A stretch of 64,000 bases of DNA. Origin: a virus. Within the stretch, counting starts at the first letter, position 1, and every line of letters starts with the position of its first letter. The DNA lies in IMG/VR virus record IMGVR_UViG_3300042691_042003, positions 62,001 through 126,000 of that record. One strand, written 5' to 3'. Positions 1 through 8,819 of this stretch are shown one piece after another. Under the pieces are notes generated by a model. The model saw only the letters and a list, made by a program, of their open reading frames with translations, ran no database searches and was not told the origin of the DNA. A program made the position numbers and the translations under genes.

Positions 1-1
1 A

Positions 2-1351
2 GATGGAGTAGTTCCTTTTTGTAAAATTTACGATTCAACAATTCTTGCAACTAGTCAAGGTTCAGTAAGAAGAGGTGCCGCTTCTGTTAATATTGATATC
101 GAACATGGAGATTTTTGGGAATGGTTAGAAATTCGTGAACCAAAAGGTGATGTTAATAGACAATCTTTAAATCTTCATCAATGTGTTGTAGTTTCTGATT
201 CATTTATGCAAAAAGTTGAAGCAGGTGATAAAGAAGCTAGAGCAAGATGGACAGCCGTTCTTCGTAAACGTAGAACAACTGGAGAACCTTATATTATGTT
301 TAAAGGAAATGTAAATAGAAATAATCCAGAACCTTATAAGAATTCAGGATTAAAAGTTTACATGACTAATATTTGTTCAGAAATTACTCTACATACTGAC
401 GAATCTCATTCTTTTGTTTGTTGTCTTTCTTCTATTAATCTAGCTAAGTATGATGAATGGAAAGACACAGATCTTATCTATACTTCTACTTGGTTTTTAG
501 ATGGTGTAATGGAAGAATTTATTCAGAAAGCAAAATATATGAGTGGTTTTGGTAATTCTGTTAGATCTGCTGAAAAAGGAAGAGCTTTAGGTTTAGGAGT
601 TCTAGGTTGGCATACTTATCTTCAAGAAAATGGAATTCCTTTTGAAGGACTTCTTGCTCAATATGAAACTCGTAAAATCTTTTCACAAATTAAGCTAGAA
701 TGTGAAAGGGCAAGTAGAGATATGGCAAGAGAATATGGTGAACCTCTTTGGTGTGTAGGAACCGGAATGAGAAATACACATACTCGAGCAATTGCACCTA
801 CAGTCTCTAATTCAAAGCTTTCAGGTAATATTTCACCTGGAATCGAACCTTGGGCAGCTAATGTATTTACTGAACAAACTGCAAAAGGAACTTTTATCCG
901 TAAAAATCCTACTTTGAAGAAATATCTTAAGAAAATGAAAATGGATAATGAAACTGTTTGGAATCAAATTCTTTCCGATGGAGGTTCTGTTCAAGGATTA
1001 GATTTTCTAGATAAATGGTTCTTTGTAGACGGTAAGCTAATTGAAATTATTGATGATTCTGTTAATTTCGATGATAAAATTCCTTTTAAAGAAGTTTTCA
1101 AAACATTCAAAGAAATTAATCAATTAGACCTTGTAAAACAAGCAGGATTAAGGCAACAATATGTAGATCAATCAGTTTCACTTAATTTAGCCTTTCCTAC
1201 AGAAGCTTCTCCTAAATTTATAAACCAAGTTCATATGGAAGCATATAAACAAGGAATTAAAACACTTTATTACATGAGAACTGAATCTGTTCTTCGAGGC
1301 GATATTGCTCAAAAAGCTCTCGATCCGGATTGTCTTTCATGTGATGGCTAA
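2..1351 (+). CDS. nrdA: Ribonucleotide reductase class I large subunit, 3' part
   Basis: The reading frame is open from the left edge, so the start lies outside the window. The protein reduces ribonucleoside diphosphates to deoxynucleotides for phage DNA synthesis. Visible landmarks are NICSEI (the active-site Cys and Glu of class I enzymes), the partner Cys in CCLSSINLA, the radical-transfer tyrosine pair in TLYYMRTE, and a C-terminal CLSC pair that would be re-reduced by thioredoxin or glutaredoxin. The tail is shorter than the CxxxxC tail of the E. coli enzyme. A strong terminator follows. The small subunit nrdB is not in the window. Family assignment is firm; subclass is inferred from the tyrosine pair and Cys-rich tail. 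Confidence 0.95.
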   Translation, partial: DGVVPFCKIYDSTILATSQGSVRRGAASVNIDIEHGDFWEWLEIREPKGDVNRQSLNLHQCVVVSDSFMQKVEAGDKEARARWTAVLRKRRTTGEPYIMFKGNVNRNNPEPYKNSGLKVYMTNICSEITLHTDESHSFVCCLSSINLAKYDEWKDTDLIYTSTWFLDGVMEEFIQKAKYMSGFGNSVRSAEKGRALGLGVLGWHTYLQENGIPFEGLLAQYETRKIFSQIKLECERASRDMAREYGEPLWCVGTGMRNTHTRAIAPTVSNSKLSGNISPGIEPWAANVFTEQTAKGTFIRKNPTLKKYLKKMKMDNETVWNQILSDGGSVQGLDFLDKWFFVDGKLIEIIDDSVNFDDKIPFKEVFKTFKEINQLDLVKQAGLRQQYVDQSVSLNLAFPTEASPKFINQVHMEAYKQGIKTLYYMRTESVLRGDIAQKALDPDCLSCDG

Positions 1352-1386
1352 GATATCCTTTCGCCGTATACGAAGGTATAAAAAAT

Positions 1387-1440
1387 GTTAATAATTTTTT
1401 ACCCGAGATTTTTTTATCTCGGGTTTTTTTATTATATTAG
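1387..1440 (+). promoter_or_regulatory. Early-type promoter (GTTAATAA ... TATATTAG)
   Basis: GTTAATAA at 1387-1394 is followed 46 bases later (start to start) by TATATTAG at 1433-1440. This is a variant of the TATATTTG box seen at 28306, 33731, 48617 and 62174, and it fits the Bacteroidota -7 consensus TAnnTTTG except for one base. The first gene starts 22 bases downstream of the box. Confidence 0.6.
1401..1430 (+). terminator. Intrinsic terminator after nrdA
   Basis: A perfect 9-bp inverted repeat (ACCCGAGAT / ATCTCGGGT) with a six-T loop is followed by a T run. It lies between the GTTAATAA box and the TATATTAG box of the next promoter, so termination and re-initiation are packed together. 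Confidence 0.9.
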
Positions 1441-1461
1441 CTTATCAAACATATAATATAT

Positions 1462-1866
1462 ATGACTACAAACGAAAAATATGCAATGAATCGTACCATT
1501 GGTATATTCATGGGAGGTGAAATTATCGGTACAGAATCTTATGATAGAGGAGGATCCGAACTTGTTATTGAAAGATGGAAAGTTCCTCAAGGAATTGCTG
1601 CTTATGATGATAGTGCAAAAATAGGATATTTTCATTATGATCTTCATTGGGATCGTTTAATGTCGGTTATAGAAAAAATTGAAGAAATGGGACATTCAGT
1701 TATAATTTCTAGAACCACATGTAAAATTGTAGAAGATTTTAAAATCTATCCTATAATTGATAAGACTTCCGATGAGAAAATAGATGCTGTTTATTTAGCA
1801 ATCTGTGAATTTGTTAAGAAACATAACCATGAGCAATTTTTAGAAGATTTAAAAAATGAAAAATAG
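1462..1866 (+). CDS. Hypothetical protein, 134 aa
   Basis: I do not recognise this protein. It is the first gene after the early-type promoter at 1387-1440, which suggests early expression. It is soluble and mixed alpha/beta in composition, with no membrane segment or signal peptide. The first Met gives MTTNEKYAMNRTIG, and a second Met at codon 9 is an alternative start. Its end overlaps the start of the next small gene by 11 bases, so the two are probably co-translated. The following small genes lead directly into the sliding clamp gene, so it may be a regulatory or replication accessory gene; that is only a guess from position. Confidence 0.6.
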   Translation: MTTNEKYAMNRTIGIFMGGEIIGTESYDRGGSELVIERWKVPQGIAAYDDSAKIGYFHYDLHWDRLMSVIEKIEEMGHSVIISRTTCKIVEDFKIYPIIDKTSDEKIDAVYLAICEFVKKHNHEQFLEDLKNEK

Positions 1867-2017
1867 AATAACTCTTTCTGATATAATTCTAATGGATCGA
1901 AAAATCCGTAGAGATATTGAAATAGAAGCAGGAATGAATCGATCTTCCCTTCGAATTCATCGTTCTAAGAAAACTTATACAAGGAAAAACAAACATAAAT
2001 ATGGCGAAGCGATTTGA
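1856..2017 (+). CDS. Small basic protein, 53 aa
   Basis: This short frame (ATG 1856, TGA 2015-2017) encodes a very basic protein rich in Arg and Lys, ending RKNKHKYGEAI. It bridges an otherwise empty 134-base stretch, overlapping both the preceding gene (11 bases) and the following gene (17 bases), which is the spacing pattern of real genes here. The N-terminal part (TLSDIILMDRKIRRDIEIEAG) could form a small helix-turn-helix-like fold, but nothing is recognised. A nucleic-acid-binding role is plausible from charge alone. Confidence 0.5.
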   Translation: MKNRITLSDIILMDRKIRRDIEIEAGMNRSSLRIHRSKKTYTRKNKHKYGEAI

Positions 2018-2249
2018 ATTTTACGTAGGAATTAGTAAAAGTGAAGAAAGTAAATTTTTTGATCTTTTAGAAGATATTAATCTAGATTCAGAATATTCTA
2101 TAGCTAAAATGATCGGATTTTTTGATGATCCTGATTCTTATTATACATTTGTTGTTGAAGGAACAATGGATGCTTATAAAAGATTCTATAGAGTGACTAA
2201 GGAAGGTAACTTAAGTTGGGTAAAATCTCTATATCATTATGAAGAGTGA
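2001..2249 (+). CDS. Hypothetical protein, 82 aa
   Basis: Unrecognised small soluble acidic protein. It overlaps the genes on both sides (17 bases upstream, 11 bases downstream), so it sits inside a tightly packed run leading to the sliding clamp. Two beta-rich stretches (RFEFYVGISK and YYTFVVEGT) and several aromatic residues suggest a compact alpha/beta fold. No catalytic motif, membrane segment or metal site is visible. Confidence 0.6.
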   Translation: MAKRFEFYVGISKSEESKFFDLLEDINLDSEYSIAKMIGFFDDPDSYYTFVVEGTMDAYKRFYRVTKEGNLSWVKSLYHYEE

Positions 2250-2496
2250 AAAAATTTTACATATCTTAGAAAAGCCTAAAGCTAAAACCTATTATAAAAT
2301 CGTCGAGGATAAAGATGATCCTTGGTTTATATACATTCAGAAAATTGATAAAAAAACCAAAGAGATTCAAAAAAATTCAATGATAATTGCAAAAGATCTT
2401 GAAAGTCAATTAAAACTTATCAAATCCGATGGATGGGAGGAAACTTCCGAAGAACAACTTACATATAATATTAAAAATCAACAAGATAGAAAATGA
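2239..2496 (+). CDS. Hypothetical protein, 85 aa
   Basis: Unrecognised small soluble Lys-rich protein. It begins 11 bases before the previous gene ends and overlaps the start of the clamp gene by 4 bases (ATGA), suggesting translational coupling to the clamp. The sequence DPWFIYIQKIDKKTKEIQ looks like a beta-hairpin. No known motif was found. Confidence 0.6.
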   Translation: MKSEKILHILEKPKAKTYYKIVEDKDDPWFIYIQKIDKKTKEIQKNSMIIAKDLESQLKLIKSDGWEETSEEQLTYNIKNQQDRK

Positions 2497-3239
2497 AAAT
2501 ACAAGTAAAGAAAGTTTCTGTTCCTCATTTATCTTCTTTAATTAGAAGAATGTTGCTAATGGACACTTCAGTTTATCTGAACGTAGATTCAGAAAGAATT
2601 TGGTCCGATGTTTATACGCCAACAAAAGATGTAGTAAAATCAATATCTCTTCCTATTGATAATGTTCTACAATTTGATAAACCTCTTACCGAAACAATTA
2701 AGCTATCATTCTTTTCAGGCCAAAGACTTCTTGCTTGTTTAGGTTATTTTGATCCTCATAATCTTTCTGCTGAAATTAATGTTTTTAAAGATGAAGATGA
2801 TGGAATCCTTTATGCAGAAAAGATTATTTTTAAAGACAATCAGTTAAAAATTGAATTACATTGTCAAGATATTTCTCTTGGATTTACTTCAATGACTTCT
2901 GAACAAGTAAAACGAGCATTTGATCTTTCTACAAAAAATTATGAATTTAAGCTTTCTTCAGAAAATTTCTCTAAAGTTCTTTCTTTACAAACTCTCGATA
3001 AATCTGAATTGTTTACAATATACTCAGATAAATCAGGCGTACATATTAAATCGGATTCTTTCGACATTATTATAGACGACAATTATAAAAAAGTAGAAGA
3101 ACCAAGATCAATTTTTAAATCTTTCCTTCAAAGGATCGATAAAGAAACTTATACTGTTACCGTTTGTGAAAATAAAATGATTCTTGTTTCTGACGAATCA
3201 AATACGAATGTCGCATTAAATCTTGCAATCACAGAATGA
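2493..3239 (+). CDS. 45: Sliding clamp (T4 gp45-like)
   Basis: At 248 aa it is close to T4 gp45 (228 aa), and it directly precedes and overlaps (ATGA) the polymerase gene. The beta-strand-rich, weakly repetitive sequence and the C-terminal end MILVSDESNTNVALNLAI look like a processivity clamp. In T4, gp45 tethers DNA polymerase and also activates late promoters together with gp55, which matters here because a gp55-like protein is encoded at 14031. The identification rests on length, position and general sequence character; clamps diverge strongly, so a profile comparison would be needed for certainty. Confidence 0.65.
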   Translation: MKIQVKKVSVPHLSSLIRRMLLMDTSVYLNVDSERIWSDVYTPTKDVVKSISLPIDNVLQFDKPLTETIKLSFFSGQRLLACLGYFDPHNLSAEINVFKDEDDGILYAEKIIFKDNQLKIELHCQDISLGFTSMTSEQVKRAFDLSTKNYEFKLSSENFSKVLSLQTLDKSELFTIYSDKSGVHIKSDSFDIIIDDNYKKVEEPRSIFKSFLQRIDKETYTVTVCENKMILVSDESNTNVALNLAITE

Positions 3240-4432
3240 TTAACGTAGAAAATCTCTCTTTAGATGAAATAAAAAACCTCGATTTAGCATCTCTTTCAGA
3301 TGAAGATATTAAAAACCTAAAGGAAGAATCTCTAAAATGTTATACTACCGAGCAAGCAATTAAGCTTGCGATTAATTCAATCTATGGTGCATTTGCAAAT
3401 GAATATTTTCACTTCTATAACGTCGCAATTGCAGAAACAGTAACTCTACAAGGTCAAGATGCCATTCGATTCACTGAAAAGATGGTTGACAAATACTTTA
3501 AGGAATTCTTCCATAAAGATAAACAACTTCATCAAGCTTTGAATGTAAAAGAAGATTGGGAAGTTAAACCAATCAAAGGCCAAGTTTGGAAATATACCGA
3601 TACCGATTCAGGTTACTTAATCTTTGAAGAAGTAATGGAATCAGTTAATTGGCAAGGATCCGTAAAAGATTTCGTTCTTGCTATTAATTCAAATCGACTT
3701 GCTTCTTATATTAAGAAGGTTTTAGATGATTATGCAAAACAAAGACATACCGACAATTATCTAGATTTTGAATTAGAAACTATTGCAGAAAACGCCATTT
3801 GGGTAGCAAAGAAAAAATATATTCAAAATATTATATGGAAAGATGGAAAAGATTATGACAATCTTTCTTATATTAAGACAACAGGTCTAGAAATTATTCA
3901 GTCTTCGACTCCTCCTTTCTGTCGACAAAAACTTATCGATGCTGTAAAATATATCTTTTCAAAAGTAAAAATTACAGCAAAGGATAATTCGGATTTAGTT
4001 AAATTGATTAAAGAAATCAAACGAGAATTTAAAGTTTCAAATATCGAAAAGATTTCTATGACTCGTAGTATTTCTGAATATTCTAAATTTATCATTAACG
4101 ATACTGATAAATTTGAAATGAAAGGTGGTTGTCCAATTCATGTTCGTGCAGGTGGATATCATAATTACCTTCTTAATCAAGAAACGAAGCTAAAAGGAAA
4201 ATACGAAATGATTCGTTCAGGTGATAAAATTAAATGGTATCATGCTTCAGATTCTTTTTGTGATGTATTTGCTTATAAAGCTGGAAATTATCCTTTCGAA
4301 TTTGCACCTAAAATGGATTTAGAAGTTCAATTTCAAAAAACAATTCTAGATCCTCTTAATCGAATTATTGTCCCTGCAGGTCTTCCTGCTCTACATCCTT
4401 CATTAGCTTATACTAGTGGAGCTCTATTTTAA
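3236..4432 (+). CDS. 43: DNA polymerase family B, C-terminal part (split gp43)
   Basis: This 398-residue protein starts just before polymerase motif B (KLAINSIYG, residues 43-51). It contains motif C (YTDTDS, near 121-126), then a thumb region with TTGLEIIQSSTPPFCRQKL, similar to the T4 gp43 segment around IMGMETQQSSTP. The exonuclease domain and motif A (DxxSLYPS) are missing. Nothing resembling them is present upstream, where the clamp gene occupies the DNA. The start overlaps the clamp stop (ATGA), so the short form is a real gene and not a frameshift product. The N-terminal part must be encoded elsewhere. Polymerases split between motifs A and B are known in some Aeromonas T4-like phages (43A/43B, from memory). 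Confidence 0.88.
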   Translation: MINVENLSLDEIKNLDLASLSDEDIKNLKEESLKCYTTEQAIKLAINSIYGAFANEYFHFYNVAIAETVTLQGQDAIRFTEKMVDKYFKEFFHKDKQLHQALNVKEDWEVKPIKGQVWKYTDTDSGYLIFEEVMESVNWQGSVKDFVLAINSNRLASYIKKVLDDYAKQRHTDNYLDFELETIAENAIWVAKKKYIQNIIWKDGKDYDNLSYIKTTGLEIIQSSTPPFCRQKLIDAVKYIFSKVKITAKDNSDLVKLIKEIKREFKVSNIEKISMTRSISEYSKFIINDTDKFEMKGGCPIHVRAGGYHNYLLNQETKLKGKYEMIRSGDKIKWYHASDSFCDVFAYKAGNYPFEFAPKMDLEVQFQKTILDPLNRIIVPAGLPALHPSLAYTSGALF

Positions 4433-4443
4433 AAATAAAAATT

Positions 4444-5628
4444 ATGTCAAAAGAATTTTCAATTAATGAATTACAAAAGGAGTTGAAGAAAGTAAACCCT
4501 TTTGGAGATGTAATCAGTAAATCTGATTTCTCAAAAATTACTGAATGGATTGACACTGGAAATTATCATCTGAATGCAGTATTTTCAGGTGATCTTTTTG
4601 GTGGTATACCTAACAATCGTACAATCTGTCTTGCAGGTGAATCAGGTACAGGTAAAACATTCCTTCTTCTAAATATGTGTCGAGAAGCACAAAGAAAAGG
4701 ATATTATGTAATTTACTACGATACCGAAGGCGCAGTTGATGTAGATAATGTACAAAATTTTGGAATTGATCCAGAAAAATTTGACCATCAACCTATGTCT
4801 GATCTTGCAAAATTTAGAACTTCAGTTACAACTCTTTGTAAGAAAATGATGGAAGCCAAAGAAAAAGGTTATAAAACACCTAAAATTATGGTTTGTCTTG
4901 ATTCTCTAGGTATGCTTGCCACAACAAAAGAGATTGATGATGCTATGAGTGGTAATACAGCTGCAGATATGACTCGTGCTAAAATGGTTCGTTCTCTTTT
5001 CCGTATTATCACTTCGGATCTTACAGGTCTTGGAATTCCTTTTATTTTTACGAATCATACATATGCTTCTACTGGAATGTTTCCAACAATTAATCTTTCA
5101 GGAGGAGGTGGTCTTGTTTATTCTGCTTCTGTAATTCTTGCTCTTTCCAAAGCACAAATTAAAGAAGGAACTGTTCAAACAGGAATTATTGTATCGGTTA
5201 AAACCCTTAAAAATCGTTTCGGTAAACCTATTCCTATTAAGTTTCATATTCGTTGGGATCGAGGAATGAATCCTTACATTGGTATGGAAGAATACATTTC
5301 ATGGGACACTTGTGGAATTCAAAAAGGCAATATTATTTCTCAAAAAGATTATGATAAGCTTTCAGATAAAGATAAAGCTGAAGCAAGTCCTTTTCAAGCA
5401 AATGGAAATACTGTTTACTTCGTTCCTAAAGAAACAGCAAGGAATTTTATTGTAAAACATCTTGGTCGTGGAGTTTCACCTCAAGAATTCTTCACCCCTG
5501 AAGTATTTTCTACTGAAGTTTTAGAACAAATTAACGAAAAGAAAATTAAGCCGAGATTTAGTTACGGAACTGAACAATCCGATGTAGAAGAAATCGAAGC
5601 ATTCTTAATTGGTGGAGATGATGAATAA
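4444..5628 (+). CDS. uvsX: UvsX recombinase (RecA family)
   Basis: At 394 aa it matches T4 UvsX (391 aa). It catalyses ATP-dependent strand invasion for recombination-dependent replication and repair. The Walker A motif GESGTGKT is at residues 65-72 and the Walker B-like IMVCLDSLG at about 148-156. The segment IPFIFTNHTYASTGMF is typical of the RecA core, and the Gly-rich LSGGGGLVYSAS loop matches DNA-binding loop 2. It lies 11 bases after the polymerase gene and before gp41, forming a replication/recombination operon. Confidence 0.93.
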   Translation: MSKEFSINELQKELKKVNPFGDVISKSDFSKITEWIDTGNYHLNAVFSGDLFGGIPNNRTICLAGESGTGKTFLLLNMCREAQRKGYYVIYYDTEGAVDVDNVQNFGIDPEKFDHQPMSDLAKFRTSVTTLCKKMMEAKEKGYKTPKIMVCLDSLGMLATTKEIDDAMSGNTAADMTRAKMVRSLFRIITSDLTGLGIPFIFTNHTYASTGMFPTINLSGGGGLVYSASVILALSKAQIKEGTVQTGIIVSVKTLKNRFGKPIPIKFHIRWDRGMNPYIGMEEYISWDTCGIQKGNIISQKDYDKLSDKDKAEASPFQANGNTVYFVPKETARNFIVKHLGRGVSPQEFFTPEVFSTEVLEQINEKKIKPRFSYGTEQSDVEEIEAFLIGGDDE

Positions 5629-5935
5629 AGATTCGATTAAGATTAAATATCTTATCGGCTCTTTTCGTGATGAACCAAATTATCCAACTTATGAAGATTT
5701 TCTTTTTCTAATGGAAAATTGGTTTTATCATGAAGATGGAAAACATTTTATTCACACATATAGAGCCGTAGAAGAAACAGGTAATCCTTGTTTTACGAAT
5801 AATATCCTTCAGGAAAAGCTAAACGGAGACGAGAAGATCACAAAAGATCTTCTCGATTCTCTATTAAATGAAGGTAAAATTAGAGTAATTAAAGAGACTC
5901 GTTTCACGACATATTATGAAATCCTAAAAAATTGA
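5618..5935 (+). CDS. Hypothetical protein between uvsX and gp41
   Basis: About 105 aa; ATG at 5618 or 5621 both fit, and an upstream TTG (5609) is less likely. A GGTGGAG sequence just upstream, inside the end of uvsX, may help initiation. The first part (PNYPTYEDFLFLMENWF) and the last part (LLDSLLNEGKIRVIKETRFTTYYEIL) resemble a small winged-helix fold. The position between recombinase and helicase suggests a replication accessory role, but nothing is recognised with confidence. Confidence 0.55.
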   Translation: MMNKDSIKIKYLIGSFRDEPNYPTYEDFLFLMENWFYHEDGKHFIHTYRAVEETGNPCFTNNILQEKLNGDEKITKDLLDSLLNEGKIRVIKETRFTTYYEILKN

Positions 5936-5952
5936 TCTTACATATAAAAAAT
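5936..5952 (+). promoter_or_regulatory. Candidate middle-type promoter before gp41
   Basis: TCTTACATATAAAAAAT lies 15-31 bases before the gp41 start. The same TCTTACATAT core occurs before the clamp loader (28972) and the topoisomerase gene (49602, TTCTTACATATTATAAA). All three precede DNA replication genes, which suggests a shared promoter class. Confidence 0.45.
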
Positions 5953-5966
5953 AATCTAAATAAAAT

Positions 5967-7265
5967 ATGGTTGGATCTACAGAATTTGAAAAAATATTCT
6001 ATCTTTATACAAGACAGAATCCAAAATATCTTAAAACAGTAAATGAAGATTATTATGAAAATTCTGAAATAGGAACACTTCATTCGGTAACAAAACAATT
6101 CTTCGATAGATTTAATCAAGTTCCTTCTAAAGAACAACTTAAAGTTGTTTCGAAACAAGATAAATTTAAAGAAAGAATTTCTGATTCGATTATCGATATT
6201 ATTTTCGATGAACCTATCGAATCTTATGATACTGAATGGATTGAAGAAACCTGCCAATCTTGGATTCTTTGGAAATCTTTAGATAAATCTCTTGTAGATA
6301 CTCTTGAATACGTAAAGACTGTAAAAGTTACTCCTAACAATGTTAAAGATATTATTAATAAGGTTAAATCTCTTATTAATGATCGAAATAATATCACATT
6401 TAATCAAAACTTAGGAAAGAATTTTTTTGAAGTCGAATCACATATCCCAGAACAAAATTCTAAAATTACAACAGGACATCGATTTGTAGATCAATTCACA
6501 GGTGGATATCGAACAAAATCTCTTGTTGTTTATGCAGGTGAACAAAATATTGGTAAATCTATTTGGTTATCAAACGATGCAGTAAATTATGTTCGTGCTG
6601 GATTAGATGTTGCAGTCATTACTGCTGAAATGGCAGATATTGATTTTATTCATCGTATCGGTTCTAATTTGCTTAATATTCGACTTACTGAATATGAAAA
6701 GCTAAGTAAACAACCTAATTTTATTAAGACTCGTCTTTCATCTATAACCGATGGAATTATTCCTCCAGGGAATCTTTTTGTTAAAGAATATCCAACTTCA
6801 CAAGCAACAGTTCCTGATATCGAATCTTATTTAAAAGAGCTAGAAACTGTAAATGGGATAAAATTAAAAGTTATCGTCATTGACTATATAAATATTCTAT
6901 CGAATCATAGAAATCCAAATTCGGAAAATACTTATATGAAGATTAAGCAAATTGCAGAAGATCTTCGTGCTATGGCTGTTAGAAATGAATGGGTTGTTAT
7001 AACAGCAACTCAAATTAATCGAGGTGGATATGATTCAACAGAAATTACAATGAACCATATTGCTGAATCTGCAGGTCTTTCACATACTGCGGATATTATT
7101 TATGGAATTATACAAGACACTAATATGCATATGAATAATGAATATTGGTTAAAAATACTTAAAGTCAGAAACGGAACCGGTAAAAATAGTCGATGCATGT
7201 ATAATATCGATTATAATTACATGAGATTGATCGAATCCGATACAATCATAAACTCAACAATTTAA
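5967..7265 (+). CDS. 41: Replicative DNA helicase (gp41, DnaB family)
   Basis: The 432-residue protein is close to T4 gp41 (475 aa). It would unwind DNA ahead of the fork as a hexamer with primase. The C-terminal RecA-like core has Walker A GEQNIGKS (191-198), a Walker B strand ending VIVIDYINIL (about 303-312), and the DnaB-type motif VITATQINRGGYDST with the conserved Gln. The N-terminal 150 residues are helical, as in the DnaB N-terminal domain. It is followed two bases later by a small gene and then gp47. Confidence 0.9.
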   Translation: MVGSTEFEKIFYLYTRQNPKYLKTVNEDYYENSEIGTLHSVTKQFFDRFNQVPSKEQLKVVSKQDKFKERISDSIIDIIFDEPIESYDTEWIEETCQSWILWKSLDKSLVDTLEYVKTVKVTPNNVKDIINKVKSLINDRNNITFNQNLGKNFFEVESHIPEQNSKITTGHRFVDQFTGGYRTKSLVVYAGEQNIGKSIWLSNDAVNYVRAGLDVAVITAEMADIDFIHRIGSNLLNIRLTEYEKLSKQPNFIKTRLSSITDGIIPPGNLFVKEYPTSQATVPDIESYLKELETVNGIKLKVIVIDYINILSNHRNPNSENTYMKIKQIAEDLRAMAVRNEWVVITATQINRGGYDSTEITMNHIAESAGLSHTADIIYGIIQDTNMHMNNEYWLKILKVRNGTGKNSRCMYNIDYNYMRLIESDTIINSTI

Positions 7266-7266
7266 T

Positions 7267-7731
7267 ATGAATGAAAATATAGAAGAATTCGAAGAAGAAG
7301 ATTACAGTGAAAAAAGAGATAAAATCTTCCAAAATCTATACGATGAAATTGAACTAGATTCAAGTGATATAACTTTTAAAGTAGATCCTTCATTTGAAGT
7401 AAAATCTTACGAATATACCTTAGATGAAAAAATGATTCTTGAAAAAATAGAAGAAATCATTTGTGATGTCGAAAGATTTGAAAGATTTAGAAATCCAGAT
7501 GAAAGTGGAACCTACATAAAAATGAGTAAAAGTGATATAAATGATGTTTATTTTCACGTAATCGAAAGGCTACCTAAAGAACCTAGAATAGAAATATTTT
7601 CGGTAATATCTTCTATGTTTGATATATCAGCGGATAAATTTTATGAATGTCTTTCAAATACATTTAAAACAGAATTGATTACTGAACTAAAATCAAGAGG
7701 ATATTTGTCGAATCGTAATTCCCTTTTTTAA
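7267..7731 (+). CDS. Hypothetical acidic protein, 154 aa
   Basis: I do not recognise this protein. It starts two bases after the gp41 stop, and its last base is the first base of gp47, so it is certainly part of the replication/recombination operon. The first 60 residues are very acidic (EEFEEEDYSEKRDKIF). The C-terminal half looks helical, with FKTELITELKSRGYL near the end. A helicase loader or recombination mediator would fit the position, but no gp59 or UvsY similarity could be seen by eye. Confidence 0.6.
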   Translation: MNENIEEFEEEDYSEKRDKIFQNLYDEIELDSSDITFKVDPSFEVKSYEYTLDEKMILEKIEEIICDVERFERFRNPDESGTYIKMSKSDINDVYFHVIERLPKEPRIEIFSVISSMFDISADKFYECLSNTFKTELITELKSRGYLSNRNSLF

Positions 7732-8819
7732 TGGAAATAAAAGCAAAAAGAGCTTTCATTGTATCTGATACTCATTTTGGTGCTAGATCTAATTCGGTAG
7801 AATGGTTAGATGTAATGAAAGATTGGTTTTATTCAGATTTTATTCCTAAAGTAAAATCTGAATATCAACCAGGTGATATACTTATTCATTGTGGAGATGT
7901 ATTTGATAATAGACAATCTGTAAATCTACTTGTTTTACATGAAGGGATACGTCTTTTTGAAGAGCTTTCTAAGATTTTTGTAGACGGGATATATGTAATT
8001 GCCGGAAATCATGACGTAATGAGAAAAACTTCTAATGATGTTTCTTCTCTTGATTGCTTAAAATATATTCCTAAGGTCAATATTTTAAAAGAACCTGTTA
8101 TTGCTGAAATAGGCAATACAAAATCTCTATTTATGCCATGGAGAACCGATACTGAAGAAGAACGTAAATGCCTATCTGAATTTAAAATAAAAAATCTTCA
8201 TTATCTTTTTTGTCATACTAATATCTCTCATCTTAAATTTGATAATAGTAGAGAAGTAGAAGAAGGAATTTCTATAAAAGAATTAAATAAATTTAGAAGA
8301 GTTTATTCAGGACATATTCATTGGGGACAAAGAAAGAAAAATGTTACAATGGTCGGTAATCCTTATCAAATGACTCGTTCGGATGCAGGAAATGAAAAGG
8401 GTTGGTATATTCTTGATTTTGAAAGTGGTGAAGAAAGATTTATAGAAAATACATATTCTCCTAAATTTGTTAGAATTTATTTAAATAAATTTTTAGATAA
8501 AACTATAGATGATCTAAAGAATGTATGCACGAATAACAGGGTTGACCTCTATGTGCCTTCTAGTTTTCTTTTAAGGTATCATATTAATCCTATTATTGAT
8601 GTCTTAAGTGAAATTACGAAGAAACTAGAAGTGATTCCTTTTGAAGATGATATAGATTCTAATGAAGATTACGTCGATGGAGATGAATCATTTAATATTT
8701 ACGGACTTTGTGAAAGATATGTAAAAAATCTTTCTTCTATGGATTCTATTTCTAAAGAAAAAGTCCTCACAAAAATTAATAACATTTATAACAATATCAT
8801 TAAAGAATCTAGAGAATGA
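7731..8819 (+). CDS. 47: Recombination endonuclease subunit gp47 (Mre11/SbcD family)
   Basis: Calcineurin-like nuclease that acts with gp46 to resect DNA ends for recombination-dependent replication. All metal-binding motifs are present: SDTHFG (12-17), GDVFDNR (55-61), AGNHDVM (91-97), CHTNISH and GHIHWG. Length 362 aa versus 339 in T4. It overlaps gp46 by 4 bases (ATGA), as expected for a two-subunit complex. Confidence 0.93.
   Translation: MEIKAKRAFIVSDTHFGARSNSVEWLDVMKDWFYSDFIPKVKSEYQPGDILIHCGDVFDNRQSVNLLVLHEGIRLFEELSKIFVDGIYVIAGNHDVMRKTSNDVSSLDCLKYIPKVNILKEPVIAEIGNTKSLFMPWRTDTEEERKCLSEFKIKNLHYLFCHTNISHLKFDNSREVEEGISIKELNKFRRVYSGHIHWGQRKKNVTMVGNPYQMTRSDAGNEKGWYILDFESGEERFIENTYSPKFVRIYLNKFLDKTIDDLKNVCTNNRVDLYVPSSFLLRYHINPIIDVLSEITKKLEVIPFEDDIDSNEDYVDGDESFNIYGLCERYVKNLSSMDSISKEKVLTKINNIYNNIIKESRE

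Noticed and set aside
1354-1376. Imperfect hairpin CCTTTCG...CGAAGG after nrdA
   Set aside because: A bulge and no following T run. The perfect hairpin at 1401-1430 is a far better terminator.
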